From assembly GCF_002386445.1 (NCBI RefSeq), contig NZ_DGIR01000022.1:91663-155662 (forward strand): 64,000 nucleotides of DNA. Reading direction: 5' to 3'. Source of the DNA: Pseudomonas sp. UBA4617 (GTDB taxonomy: Bacteria; Pseudomonadota; Gammaproteobacteria; Pseudomonadales; Pseudomonadaceae). The translations under genes and the position numbers were made by a program. Below, in pieces: positions 34,746 through 44,625 of this stretch. A model generated the notes under the pieces. The model saw nothing but the letters and a program-made list of their open reading frames with translations. It did no database searches and was not told the DNA's origin. Positions within the stretch are counted from its first letter, which is position 1; each line of letters starts with the position of its first letter.

Positions 34746-35492
34746 ATGGAGAACGTCATCGTCATCACCGGTGCCAGCCGTGGCATCGGCGCCGCCACAG
34801 CGCTGCTGGCCGCCCGCCAGGGCTACCGCATCTGCATCAATTACCACGCCGACGACCAGGCCGCGAAGAATGTCCTCAACCAGGTTCGCGCCCTGGGCGC
34901 CGAGGCCATTGCCGTGCGTGCCGACGCCAGCGTGGAGGATGAAGTCATACAGCTGTTCCGGCGCGTCGACGAGGCACTTGGCCCGGTCACCGCGCTGGTC
35001 AACAATGCCGGCACCATCGGCCAGCAGAGCCGGGTCGAGGAGATGTCCGAGTTTCGCTTGCTCAAGGTCATGAAAACCAACGTCGTCGGCCCCATGCTCT
35101 GCGCCAAGCACGCCCTGCTGCGCATGGCGCGTCGACACGGCGGGCAGGGCGGGGCCATCGTCAACGTGTCGTCAGTGGCCGCACGCCTGGGCTCGCCCAA
35201 CGAGTACGTGGACTACGCCGCCTCCAAAGGCGCACTCGACACCTTCACCATTGGCCTGGCCAAGGAAGTCGCAGGCGAGGGTGTGCGGGTCAATGGCGTT
35301 CGCCCGGGTTATATCCATACCGGGTTCCATGCGCTTTCCGGCGACCCCGAGCGTGTCAGCAAGCTTGAATCCGGCTTGCCCATGGGCCGTGGCGGGCGCC
35401 CTGAGGAAGTCGCCGAGGCCATTCTCTGGCTGCTTTCGGACAAAGCCTCGTATTCCACCGGCAGCTTCATCGACCTGGGCGGCGGGCGCTGA
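34746..35492 (+). CDS. Short-chain dehydrogenase/reductase
   Basis: A 248-residue classical SDR oxidoreductase. The nucleotide motif TGASRGIGAA is at residues 8-17, NNAG at ~86-89, the catalytic serine is Ser143 (VSSVAARLGS) and the YxxxK pair is Tyr157/Lys161 (YAASKGALD). The absence of an acidic residue right after the second strand and the Asn-Tyr-His pattern (CINYHADD) fits NADP or NAD; I cannot decide. It resembles YgfF-like glucose-1-dehydrogenase family members. ATG 34746 is chosen since homology starts there. It is 128 nt downstream of emrB and converges on the hybrid kinase gene. Substrate unknown. Confidence 0.9.
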   Translation: MENVIVITGASRGIGAATALLAARQGYRICINYHADDQAAKNVLNQVRALGAEAIAVRADASVEDEVIQLFRRVDEALGPVTALVNNAGTIGQQSRVEEMSEFRLLKVMKTNVVGPMLCAKHALLRMARRHGGQGGAIVNVSSVAARLGSPNEYVDYAASKGALDTFTIGLAKEVAGEGVRVNGVRPGYIHTGFHALSGDPERVSKLESGLPMGRGGRPEEVAEAILWLLSDKASYSTGSFIDLGGGR

Positions 35493-35501
35493 GCCCGCCG
35501 G

Positions 35502-37568
<2,067 letters not shown>

Positions 37569-37631
37569 GCCGACATCCGACAAAAGGTAACGCCCAGACT
37601 GTAGCGCGTTCACCCGCACACGGATAGCCGC

Positions 37632-37753
37632 TCAGCGTGGCTGCGGGCCACCCCCCAGCAGGCGGCGAATCCTTTCGCCCAGGGACTGCAGGGGCCGCCG
37701 CGAGGCATGGCATCACGGGCATTGATGCACAGGCTGCGCAATACGTTCAGCCA
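37632..37753 (-). pseudogene. Remnant of a second hybrid histidine kinase
   Basis: This stretch between the hybrid kinase and the MocR gene encodes, on the minus strand, two unlinked pieces of a histidine kinase in different frames. The first, close to 37753, reads VLRSLCINARDAMPRGG and matches the ATPase N-box of the neighbouring kinase (LLNLCINARDAMPGGG). The second, ending in a stop at 37632-37634, reads PLQSLGERIRRLLGGG and resembles the C-terminal end of a receiver domain (compare ELQVLAERVRMLLDG in the neighbour). An internal deletion with frameshift joining a kinase core to its receiver tail explains both. It is probably a decayed paralogue. Confidence 0.6.
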
Positions 37754-39163
37754 TCAGAACGAACGGATGATCCGTCCCAGCGTTTCCATGGCCCGTTCGG
37801 CATCTTCATGCCAGGGGCTGCCATAGTTCAGGCGGATGCAATTGCCGAAGCGCCGGGTAGGCGAGAAGATCGGCCCCGGGGCGATGCTGATGCCTTGGGC
37901 CAGTGCCATGTGGAACAGCTTCAGGGCATCCATCTGCTCGGGCAGTTCCAGCCACAGGAAGTAGCCGCCGGACGGTTGGCTGACCCGCGTCTGCGCCGGA
38001 AAGTGGCGGGCAATGGCCGCCAGCATGTTGGCCTGCTGGCCTTCCAGGGCGTAGCGCAGCTTGCGCAGGTGACGGTCGTAGCCGCCGTGCTGCAGGTAGT
38101 CGGCGATGGCGGCCTGGGCCGGCATCGAAGCACACAGCGAAGTCATCAGCTTCAGGCGCTCGATCTTTTGCGCAAAGCGCCCGGCCGCCACCCAGCCGAT
38201 ACGGTAGCCGGGCGCCAGGCTCTTGGCGAACGAACCACAGTGCATCACCAGGCCCTCGCTGTCGAAGGCCTTGGCCGGTCTGGGAGCCTGCTGGGCGTAG
38301 TACAGCTCGGCATACACGTCGTCTTCGATCAACGGCACCTGGTGCCGGGTCAGCAGCGCCACCAGCGCCTGCTTTTTCGCTTCCGGCATGCTGGCGCCCA
38401 CCGGGTTCTGGAAATTGGTCATGCACCACACGGCTTTGACCGGGTGTTTTTCCAGGGTCTGCGCCAGTACGCCCAGGTCCATGCCTTCGCGTGGATGCAC
38501 GGGGATTTCCACCGCCTTGAGCTTGAGCCGCTCCAGCACCTGCAGGCAGGCGTAGAAGGCCGGCGCCTCGATGGCTACCAGGTCGCCCGGCTGGGTGACC
38601 GCCTGCAGGCACAGGTTCAATGCTTCCAGCGCGCCGTTGGTGATCAGCAGTTCTTCCATTGGCAACATCAGCCCGGCGACCATGTAGCGCAAGGCAATCT
38701 GCCGGCGCAGCTGCGGGTTGCCCGGCGACAGGTCGGTGACCACCATGCGCGGGTCCATGCTGCGGCTGGCGCTGGCCAGCGAACGCGACAGGCGTTGCAG
38801 CGGGAACAGCTCGGGGCTGGGGAACGCCGAGCCGAATGGCACGGTGTTCGGGTCCTTGATCGAGTCGAGGATCGAGAACACCAATGCGCTGACGTCGACA
38901 GCGGTGGACTCGCTGACCGGCTGCAAGGCCTGCGGCTCGCTGAACTGGCGTGGGGCGTAGGCATTGACGAAGTAACCCGAACGCGGACGCGCGCGAATCA
39001 GGCCGCGCCGTTCCAGCAGGTAATAGGCCTGGAACACGGTGGACGGGCTGACGCCGTGGGTCTGGCTGGCATAGCGCACCGAGGGCACACGCTCGCCGGG
39101 GCCCAGCACCCCGGAGCGGATCAGTTCGGCAATGTCATCGGCAAAGCGTTCGTAGCGTTTCAT
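37754..39163 (-). CDS. MocR-type regulator: GntR DNA-binding domain fused to aminotransferase
   Basis: A 469-residue fusion. Residues 1-75 are a GntR winged helix (FADDIAELIRSGVLGPGERV, VSPSTVFQAYYLLERRGLIR), and the rest is a fold-type-I PLP aminotransferase-like domain with ITNGALEALNLCLQAV, NFQNPVGASMPEAKKQALVA, and the PLP lysine in HCGSFAKSLAPGYRIGW. MocR regulators use the aminotransferase domain as a ligand or PLP sensor rather than an enzyme. ATG 39163 is used; the in-frame upstream codons are not family-like. It lies beside ccoG and the kinase remnant with no obvious partner gene. Regulon unknown; YdcR-like. Confidence 0.9.
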   Translation of the reverse strand: MKRYERFADDIAELIRSGVLGPGERVPSVRYASQTHGVSPSTVFQAYYLLERRGLIRARPRSGYFVNAYAPRQFSEPQALQPVSESTAVDVSALVFSILDSIKDPNTVPFGSAFPSPELFPLQRLSRSLASASRSMDPRMVVTDLSPGNPQLRRQIALRYMVAGLMLPMEELLITNGALEALNLCLQAVTQPGDLVAIEAPAFYACLQVLERLKLKAVEIPVHPREGMDLGVLAQTLEKHPVKAVWCMTNFQNPVGASMPEAKKQALVALLTRHQVPLIEDDVYAELYYAQQAPRPAKAFDSEGLVMHCGSFAKSLAPGYRIGWVAAGRFAQKIERLKLMTSLCASMPAQAAIADYLQHGGYDRHLRKLRYALEGQQANMLAAIARHFPAQTRVSQPSGGYFLWLELPEQMDALKLFHMALAQGISIAPGPIFSPTRRFGNCIRLNYGSPWHEDAERAMETLGRIIRSF

Positions 39164-39212
39164 TCTGGCCTTCTGTCGAAGCCTGGCAGGCAAGGTGAGC
39201 TAGTGTAAGGGA

Positions 39213-40616
39213 TCAACGGTTCAGCGGCGCGACGAAGCGGCTGTTGGCCACGCTGCGGATGCTGGCGTCGTCGCGGTCGCTGATTTCGAAGCCAAGCGTC
39301 TGCGAGCTGCTGGCCGGGCGCTCGGCCAAAAGCGCTACCGACACCGGCACCTCGCTCATGTCGCCGGCCGCGACAGTGAAGGCAGTCTTGCCCTGCAAGC
39401 TGAAACCGTCAGCGTCCACCAGGCGCAGCTGATAGTGCCGGGCACGCGCGGTCTTGTTGATGACCTTGAGCAGGTAGATGTTCTCGATCTGGCCCTGGGC
39501 ATTTTCGCGGAACAGGCCGCGGTCCTTGATCACGTCCAGCGATACCATCGGGCGCAGTTGCAAGGCCAGCCCCAGCGCCGCGATCATCACTATCAGCGCG
39601 CTGGCGTAACCCAGCAGGCGCGGGCGCCACCAGTGGGTGCTGCCACCTTGCAGGCTGTGTTCGGACTTGTAGCCGATCAGGCCACGGGCGTAACCCATCT
39701 TGTCCATGACCCCGTCACAGGCGTCGATGCATGCCGCGCAACCGATGCAGGCCATCTGCAGACCGTCACGGATGTCGATGCCGGTGGGGCATACCTGAAC
39801 GCACAAGGTGCAATCGATGCAGTCCCCCAAGCCCTGGGCGCGGGCGTCGCTGCCTTTCTTGCGCGGGCCACGGGCTTCGCCACGACGCGGGTCATAGGCG
39901 ACTGCCAGGGTGTCCTTGTCGAACATCACGCTCTGGAAGCGTGCGTAGGGGCACATGTGCAGGCACACCGCTTCGCGCAGCAGGCCGGCGTTGATGTAGG
40001 TGGCGGCGGTGAAGAACAGTACCCAGAACAGCGCCACACCGCCCAGTTGCAAGGTGAACAGCTCTGCGGCCAGTGGGCGAATTGGCGTGAAGTAGCCGAC
40101 GAAGGTCAGGCCGGTGAGCAGGCCGATGGCCAACCACAGGCTGTGCTTCAACACGCGGCGGCCCAGTTTGTTCAGGCTCCAGGGGGCGGCGGCCAGCCTG
40201 ATGCGCTGGTTGCGGTCCCCCTCGGTGACCTTTTCGCACCACATGAACAGCCAGGTCCAGGTGCTTTGTGGGCAGCTATAGCCGCACCAGACACGGCCGG
40301 CATACACAGTGATGGCGAACAGGCCGAAAGCGCAAATGATCAGCAAAGCCGACAGCAGGATGAAGTCCTGCGGCCAGAAGGTGGCGGCAAAGATGTGGAA
40401 CTTGCTGTTATCCAGGTCCCAGAGCACGGCCTGGCGACCCTCCCAGTTCAGCCAGGCGGTGCCGAAGAACAGCACGAACAGGGCACCGGCAAAGCCGATG
40501 CGCAGGTTGCGGTACAGCCCGCTGAAGCTGCGCGTGTGAATGCCGCTGTCGTTGCATCGTGGCTGGGTGCTGGCGGGGGCGACGGCGATCTCTGTGAAAA
40601 GGATTCTATCGGTCAT
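39213..40616 (-). CDS. ccoG: CcoG/FixG-type cytochrome oxidase accessory protein
   Basis: A 467-residue polyferredoxin-like membrane protein. Membrane segments are at ~38-60, ~82-110, ~160-180, ~195-220 and ~340-360. Cysteine motifs for iron-sulfur clusters are visible: WCGYSCPQSTW, CLHMCPYARFQSVMFDK, and the 2[4Fe-4S] pattern CIDCTLCVQVCPTG with CIGCAACIDACDGVMD. The C-terminal IG-like periplasmic domain (VPVSVALLAERPA) is present. CcoG assists copper handling for cbb3 oxidase assembly. No ccoNOPQ or ccoS genes are near, and I see no clear Anr site (TTGAT-N4-ATCAA) upstream, so this is probably a second copy outside the main oxidase locus. Confidence 0.92.
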   Translation of the reverse strand: MTDRILFTEIAVAPASTQPRCNDSGIHTRSFSGLYRNLRIGFAGALFVLFFGTAWLNWEGRQAVLWDLDNSKFHIFAATFWPQDFILLSALLIICAFGLFAITVYAGRVWCGYSCPQSTWTWLFMWCEKVTEGDRNQRIRLAAAPWSLNKLGRRVLKHSLWLAIGLLTGLTFVGYFTPIRPLAAELFTLQLGGVALFWVLFFTAATYINAGLLREAVCLHMCPYARFQSVMFDKDTLAVAYDPRRGEARGPRKKGSDARAQGLGDCIDCTLCVQVCPTGIDIRDGLQMACIGCAACIDACDGVMDKMGYARGLIGYKSEHSLQGGSTHWWRPRLLGYASALIVMIAALGLALQLRPMVSLDVIKDRGLFRENAQGQIENIYLLKVINKTARARHYQLRLVDADGFSLQGKTAFTVAAGDMSEVPVSVALLAERPASSSQTLGFEISDRDDASIRSVANSRFVAPLNR

Positions 40617-40737
40617 GGCTCGGTGCTCATCAGGCCTCGATCAGGCATGAATACTATGGCCATGGGCCTGTTATCAGCACAGGCTCAGATTTCCCGATAA
40701 AAACCGTATCAGATTCCCCGGCTCGCCCCGCCAGGCC

Positions 40738-40977
40738 CTAGATTACCGAGCCTGGCGCGCTGGCCTTGAGATGCCTGCGACTATCTATCGCACCCGCTAC
40801 GGTCAGCGCATCGGCCTCGGCTTCGGTGATCGGCACGCGCTGGCCGGCGAGCAGGGCCACCGACATGCGCAACTGTTCATCGGTGATGATTTCGATGGCC
40901 GGGCCATCGCCTTCAATGCGCAGGTCCTCGCCAATCAGGGTGCAGCGGCGCGTGCTTTGGTCGATTTCAATGGGCAT
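40738..40977 (-). CDS. Small conserved protein (DUF3203-like)
   Basis: A 79-residue cytoplasmic protein with no membrane segment or signal peptide. An excellent ribosome site (GGAGG, eight bases upstream) supports ATG 40977. The sequence starts MPIEIDQSTRRCTLIGEDLR and continues with IEIITDEQLRMSVALLAGQR; I think it is related to the small pseudomonad DUF3203 family but hold that loosely. It sits alone between ccoG and the divergent mgtC gene. No function can be proposed. Confidence 0.65.
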   Translation of the reverse strand: MPIEIDQSTRRCTLIGEDLRIEGDGPAIEIITDEQLRMSVALLAGQRVPITEAEADALTVAGAIDSRRHLKASAPGSVI

Positions 40978-41110
40978 GGGGTGATCCTCCAGCGGCGGTT
41001 ACAGGGTGGACCACGGAATCGTGTGGGTTGCTCCATTGGCAGGTTCAGCGGCACTTTGCGCTGGGTATCGCGGTCAACCTTTGCAGATGACAGGCACGGG
41101 AACAAGCACA

Positions 41111-41629
41111 ATGGACCTCATCTGGCAAGCAATCCAGGCCGAATTCGCCGATATCGCCGATACTCGCGAGGTCACGCAGATCCTCGTGCGCCTGCTGATG
41201 GCCGCCTTGCTCGGCGCCGTGCTGGGCTTCGAGCGTGAACACAAGGGCAAGTCGGCGGGTGTGCGCACGCATATGCTGGTGTCGCTGGGGGCGGCGCTGT
41301 TCGTGCTGGCGCCGAGCATGGCCGGTGCCGAGGAGGATGCCCTGAGCCGGGTGATCCAGGGGATCGTCGCCGGTATCGGTTTTCTCGGTGCAGGCACCAT
41401 CTTGAAAGGTAACGGCCAGGACCCCAGCCATGTCAAGGGCCTGACCACGGCCGCCGGGTTGTGGATGACTGCCGCCATCGGCACGGCCGCCGGCATGGGC
41501 CGCGAGGCCACGGCGGTGATCAGCACGGTGCTGGCCCTGCTGGTGCTGGGCACGATGCCGCTACTGGTGGACAAACTGGAAGGGCAGGATGAGAGCAAGC
41601 AGGAAGAGGAGGAGGGCAGGAAGCACTGA
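41111..41629 (+). CDS. mgtC: MgtC/SapB-family membrane protein
   Basis: A 172-residue protein with four membrane segments characteristic of MgtC/SapB: ILVRLLMAALLGAVLGFERE, MLVSLGAALFVLAP, IQGIVAGIGFLGAGTILK and GLTTAAGLWMTAAIGTAAGM. The GFEREHKGKSAGVRTHMLVS loop is the most conserved part. The C-terminus is short and charged (ESKQEEEEGRKH), so this is the short MgtC form without the ACT-like domain found in longer members. MgtC proteins affect magnesium starvation responses and ATP synthase activity; direct transport is doubtful. I prefer ATG 41111, preceded by GGGAA at nine bases; an earlier in-frame ATG at 41087 lacks a ribosome site. Confidence 0.85.
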   Translation: MDLIWQAIQAEFADIADTREVTQILVRLLMAALLGAVLGFEREHKGKSAGVRTHMLVSLGAALFVLAPSMAGAEEDALSRVIQGIVAGIGFLGAGTILKGNGQDPSHVKGLTTAAGLWMTAAIGTAAGMGREATAVISTVLALLVLGTMPLLVDKLEGQDESKQEEEEGRKH

Positions 41630-41647
41630 GGGGAGCCGAAGCTCCCC
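41630..41647 (+). terminator. Hairpin after mgtC
   Basis: GGGGAGC-cgaa-GCTCCCC, a 7-bp stem with a tetraloop directly after the mgtC stop. The T-rich run (TTTTTTT) is about 20 nt further on, so it is a weak intrinsic terminator candidate. Confidence 0.45.
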
Positions 41648-42160
41648 CCAAAGCGTTGTTGCCTGCTCTTTTTTTATTATTGGGACCGGCCTGTTGTTGT
41701 TTTTGTCAGCCTGTCCGGGTGTTGCGGGCGACCCCCATGCGGGGCCAAGAGCAAACGTATTTTTTTGAGCGCTGACCTGCTTTCATCATGGCTGATCCGA
41801 ACCTGGCTGCCGCTACCTTGAGGTAGTTTTATTGTTCTGTGCCAGACCGCGGGGCGTACCCCTGAAAAGCGTGTCGACTCCAAAAAAATCTGCTTGCTGC
41901 GTCTCTGCCGTGTTGTTCTTGTTATGTCAGAGCCGTTACCTGTTGTTTTTATTGGGTGTCACATTTTTTTTGTTGTTGTACGAAAGATATAGCAGGGTGC
42001 GTGCCAACTTTTTATAGTCCTTGTAAATCAATGACTTAAAGGTTTGTCGAAAATCGCCAGAGCTTGTAAATCTGCCGATTTGTTTCCCTGTTACCCGATT
42101 TTTCGCTGCAAAACGTGACGGCGGTAACACTCACCCACAGCCATGTGACACCCGTATGAC
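41648..42160. other. AT-rich intergenic region without a supported gene
   Basis: About 510 nt between the convergent mgtC and mvaB genes. The composition is clearly AT-richer than the flanks, with several T runs near 41670, 41760 and 41966. Open frames here are short; the longest on the plus strand (41832-42017) encodes a hydrophobic 61-residue peptide without a convincing ribosome site. The stretch may hold a small RNA or be the footprint of lost foreign DNA. Nothing firmer can be said. Confidence 0.5.
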
Positions 42161-43060
42161 CTAGTGTGCGCTGCGTGCCCGTGCGACCCGCGACCCATTG
42201 TCACGGCCCAGCACGTCGCTGATGCGCTGGCCGGCGGCTATCAGCCGGTCGAGGTCGATGCCGGTTTCGATGCCCAGCCCCTGCAGCAGGTACACCACAT
42301 CCTCACTGGCGATATTGCCAGTCGCCCCCTTGGCGTACGGGCAGCCGCCCAACCCGGCTACCGAGCTGTCGAAAACACGAATGCCTTCGAGCAGGCTGGC
42401 ATACACGTTGGCCAAGGCCTGGCCATAGGTATCGTGGAAGTGCCCAGCCAGTTGCTCGCGCGGTACCTGTGCCGACACCACTTCGAACAGGCGCCGGGTA
42501 TCACCGGCCGTACCGGTACCGATGGTGTCGCCCAGGGAAACCTCGTAACAGCCCATTTCGTGCAGGGCGCGCGCCACCGGCGCGACCTGCTCGGCGTTGA
42601 CCCTGCCTTCATAGGGGCAGCCGAGCACGCACGACACGTAGCCACGCACGCGCACGCCGTGCTTGTTGGCCGCTTGCATGATCGGCTCGAAGCGCTTGAG
42701 GCTGTCGCTGATCGAGCAGTTGATGTTGCGCTGCGAAAAGGCTTCGGAGGCCGCCGCGAATACCGCGACTTCCTTCACCCCTGCGGCCAGGGCGTCTTCG
42801 AAACCGCGCAGGTTGGGCGCCAGCGCGGCATAGGTGACCCCCGGGCGCTGGTGGATGCCGGCGAACACCTCGGCGGAGCCGGCCATCTGCGGCACCCACT
42901 TGGGCGAGACGAAACTGCCCACTTCGATATAAGCCAGGCCTGCCTCGGTAAGGTCATCCACCAGGCGTACCTTGTCGGCGACGCTGATGGGCTGGGCTTC
43001 GTTCTGCAGGCCGTCGCGGGGGCCGACTTCGACCAGGCGGACGTGTTTGGGCAAGGACAT
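42161..43060 (-). CDS. mvaB: Hydroxymethylglutaryl-CoA lyase
   Basis: A 299-residue TIM-barrel lyase that splits 3-hydroxy-3-methylglutaryl-CoA into acetoacetate and acetyl-CoA, the last step of leucine degradation. The N-terminal VEVGPRDGLQNE motif, the metal-binding HFHDTYGQALAN and the signature SSVAGLGGCPYAKGATGN with its active-site cysteine are all present. It follows the MerR-type gene liuR by 19 nt on the same strand, so both are probably transcribed from the liuR promoter. The other leucine/isovalerate genes (liuABCD) are not in this window. Confidence 0.95.
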   Translation of the reverse strand: MSLPKHVRLVEVGPRDGLQNEAQPISVADKVRLVDDLTEAGLAYIEVGSFVSPKWVPQMAGSAEVFAGIHQRPGVTYAALAPNLRGFEDALAAGVKEVAVFAAASEAFSQRNINCSISDSLKRFEPIMQAANKHGVRVRGYVSCVLGCPYEGRVNAEQVAPVARALHEMGCYEVSLGDTIGTGTAGDTRRLFEVVSAQVPREQLAGHFHDTYGQALANVYASLLEGIRVFDSSVAGLGGCPYAKGATGNIASEDVVYLLQGLGIETGIDLDRLIAAGQRISDVLGRDNGSRVARARSAH

Positions 43061-43079
43061 GGCGGGTTTCCTGTGGCTT

Positions 43080-43478
43080 TCAGCGGTTGTCTTTGTTGTT
43101 CAGGGTGGCGGCCAGAGCCTGTTCACAGCGCTCCTGGGCGGTGTCCAGTTCCAGTTGCATCTGGTGGATGTCGAGCATCTGCTGTTCCAGCTGGGCGCGG
43201 CGCTCGGCGATTTTCGCCAGCATGCTGTTGAGCTGCTTGAGGTTGCCGCTGGAGGGGTCGTACAGCTCGATCAGCTCGCGGCATTCGGCCAGGGAAAAGC
43301 CGATGCGCTTGCCGCGCAGGATGAGTTTCAGGCTGACCTTGTCGCGCGCCGAATAGATACGTTCCAGGCCGCGGCGCTCCGGGCTCAGCAGGCCCTGCTC
43401 TTCATAGAAGCGGATGGCGCGGGTGGTGATGTCCAGCTCACGGGACAAGTCGGAGATGCTGTAGGTCTGGGTGCTCAT
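43080..43478 (-). CDS. liuR: LiuR-type MerR-family regulator
   Basis: A 132-residue MerR regulator. The helix-turn-helix and wing (YSISDLSRELDITTRAIRFY, EEQGLLSPERRGLERIYSAR) are followed by LILRGKRIGFSLAECRELIE and a C-terminal coiled coil (AERRAQLEQQMLDIHQMQLE). There are no metal-binding cysteines, consistent with an acyl-CoA-responsive member. It precedes mvaB in one operon. A perfect palindrome TTGACGTATACGTCAA lies 43-58 nt upstream of ATG 43478 and is the probable operator. LiuR controls branched-chain amino-acid and isovaleryl-CoA degradation in pseudomonads. Confidence 0.92.
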   Translation of the reverse strand: MSTQTYSISDLSRELDITTRAIRFYEEQGLLSPERRGLERIYSARDKVSLKLILRGKRIGFSLAECRELIELYDPSSGNLKQLNSMLAKIAERRAQLEQQMLDIHQMQLELDTAQERCEQALAATLNNKDNR

Positions 43479-43520
43479 GCTGGGGCTCGGCGTGGTGTAT
43501 GCGGCTATCCTGACGGCAGG

Positions 43521-43536
43521 TTGACGTATACGTCAA
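43521..43536. promoter_or_regulatory. LiuR operator candidate
   Basis: TTGACGTATACGTCAA, a perfect 16-nt palindrome upstream of liuR. The left half (TTGACG) can double as a -35 element for the minus-strand transcript, as is common for MerR-type promoters, but no good -10 hexamer was found. Both ends share the TTxACGT..ACGTxAA pattern I associate with LiuR sites. Confidence 0.75.
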
Positions 43537-43574
43537 GCAGAGGCGCAGGTACGTGTGGCCGGTGCGCGCCTGCC

Positions 43575-44453
43575 TCAGTCTGGCTGCGCCGCCCGCCGAT
43601 AGCCATTGGGGGTCTGCCCGCTCAACCGCTTGAACCAGCGGGCAAAGTACGTCGGGTCGGTGAACCCCAGGCTATCTGACAACTGGCCGATACTCATCCG
43701 CGTGTAGACCAGATTGCGCCGCGCCTCCAGCAGCAACCGCCGGTGCACCACCTGCAATGCAGTTTGCCCGCTCAGCGCACGGCACAACTGGTTCAGCTGC
43801 TGGCTGGGGATATTCAGCCGCGCGGCAAAATCCTCCACCGACAGGTGTTCGCGATAATGCGCCTCGACCAGGCGCAAATACTCCCCCAGCAAGTGGCGGT
43901 CACGCTCATCGCGGTTGCGTGGTGCCTGCCCCGACTGCTGGCGGCGGCTGATCCATACCATCAGCGCCGTCACCAGGGCCTCGAGCAGCGCTGGCCGTGC
44001 CGGGGCGTTGCCCTGGTACTCCTGCTGCAGGGTGTCGATCAGGCCGCGCAAACGCCCACGGTCCTGGCCCAATGGGTAGCATGCCGCTTTCGCCAGTACC
44101 GCCAATGGCGCGCCCAGGCGCTGCTCCAGGTTTGCTACCAGCGCCGTACCGAAGGTCAGTACATGCCCCTGGATATCGGCACTGAAGCGAAAACCGTGCA
44201 CGGTCAGCGGCGGCACCACCTGGATCGCCGCTTCGCCGATAGTGCTGCGTAACCCCTCGATCTCCACTTCGGCCCGGCCGCGCTGCACGTACAGCAGCTG
44301 GAACAGCTCGGCGTGCTGGTGTGGCTTGATTTCCCAGTGGTGCAGGCGGCTACGTGCCTCGATCGACTCGCAGTGCAGCAGGTCGTTACCGGGCCAGGCC
44401 TGGTTTCCGCCATACAGCGTGAACACCGGGACGCCGGAGAGGGGAGATTTCAT
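43575..44453 (-). CDS. pobC: AraC-family activator of 4-hydroxybenzoate hydroxylase (PobC-type)
   Basis: A 292-residue AraC/XylS regulator. The N-terminal half has a cupin-like sensor (HHWEIKPHQHAELFQLLYVQ), and the last ~100 residues carry two helix-turn-helix motifs (VEDFAARLNIPSQQLNQLCR and IGQLSDSLGFTDPTYFARWF). It is divergent from pobA, the arrangement known for pobC in P. putida, so it should activate pobA in response to 4-hydroxybenzoate. ATG 44453 gives the start; the frame runs on upstream into the intergenic region without family similarity. Two GTAAAAxTGCA repeats between the genes may be its binding sites. Confidence 0.9.
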   Translation of the reverse strand: MKSPLSGVPVFTLYGGNQAWPGNDLLHCESIEARSRLHHWEIKPHQHAELFQLLYVQRGRAEVEIEGLRSTIGEAAIQVVPPLTVHGFRFSADIQGHVLTFGTALVANLEQRLGAPLAVLAKAACYPLGQDRGRLRGLIDTLQQEYQGNAPARPALLEALVTALMVWISRRQQSGQAPRNRDERDRHLLGEYLRLVEAHYREHLSVEDFAARLNIPSQQLNQLCRALSGQTALQVVHRRLLLEARRNLVYTRMSIGQLSDSLGFTDPTYFARWFKRLSGQTPNGYRRAAQPD

Positions 44454-44480
44454 GCAGGAGCGCCTGTCCGTTAATCGAAC

Positions 44481-44555
44481 GTTTTTTGTAAAAGTGCAGG
44501 TTATGCATGGAATAGCACAGCTGCGCAGCGGTTTTTGCCAGTAAAAATGCAAAGG
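44481..44555. promoter_or_regulatory. Direct repeats in the pobC-pobA intergenic region
   Basis: GTAAAAGTGCA at 44488-44498 and GTAAAAATGCA at 44541-44551, 10 of 11 identical and 53 nt (five helical turns) apart; each is preceded by a GTTTTT run (44481, 44531). AraC-type activators bind such direct repeats, so these are probable PobC sites. Confidence 0.5.
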
Positions 44556-44625
44556 CAAACCCTAACAGCAGATGCCGCCTCACTGCCAGTCCGAGGCCGG
44601 TGTCGTCCGCATAGAGACAACAACA

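Noticed and set aside
40617..40737. Anr/FNR box upstream of ccoG
   Set aside because: Only half-sites such as CTGATC and CTGATG are present; no TTGAT-N4-ATCAA pattern.
41832..42017. 61-residue hydrophobic open frame in the AT-rich gap
   Set aside because: No good ribosome site and no known family; hydrophobicity follows from T-rich DNA. Kept only as a possibility in the region note.
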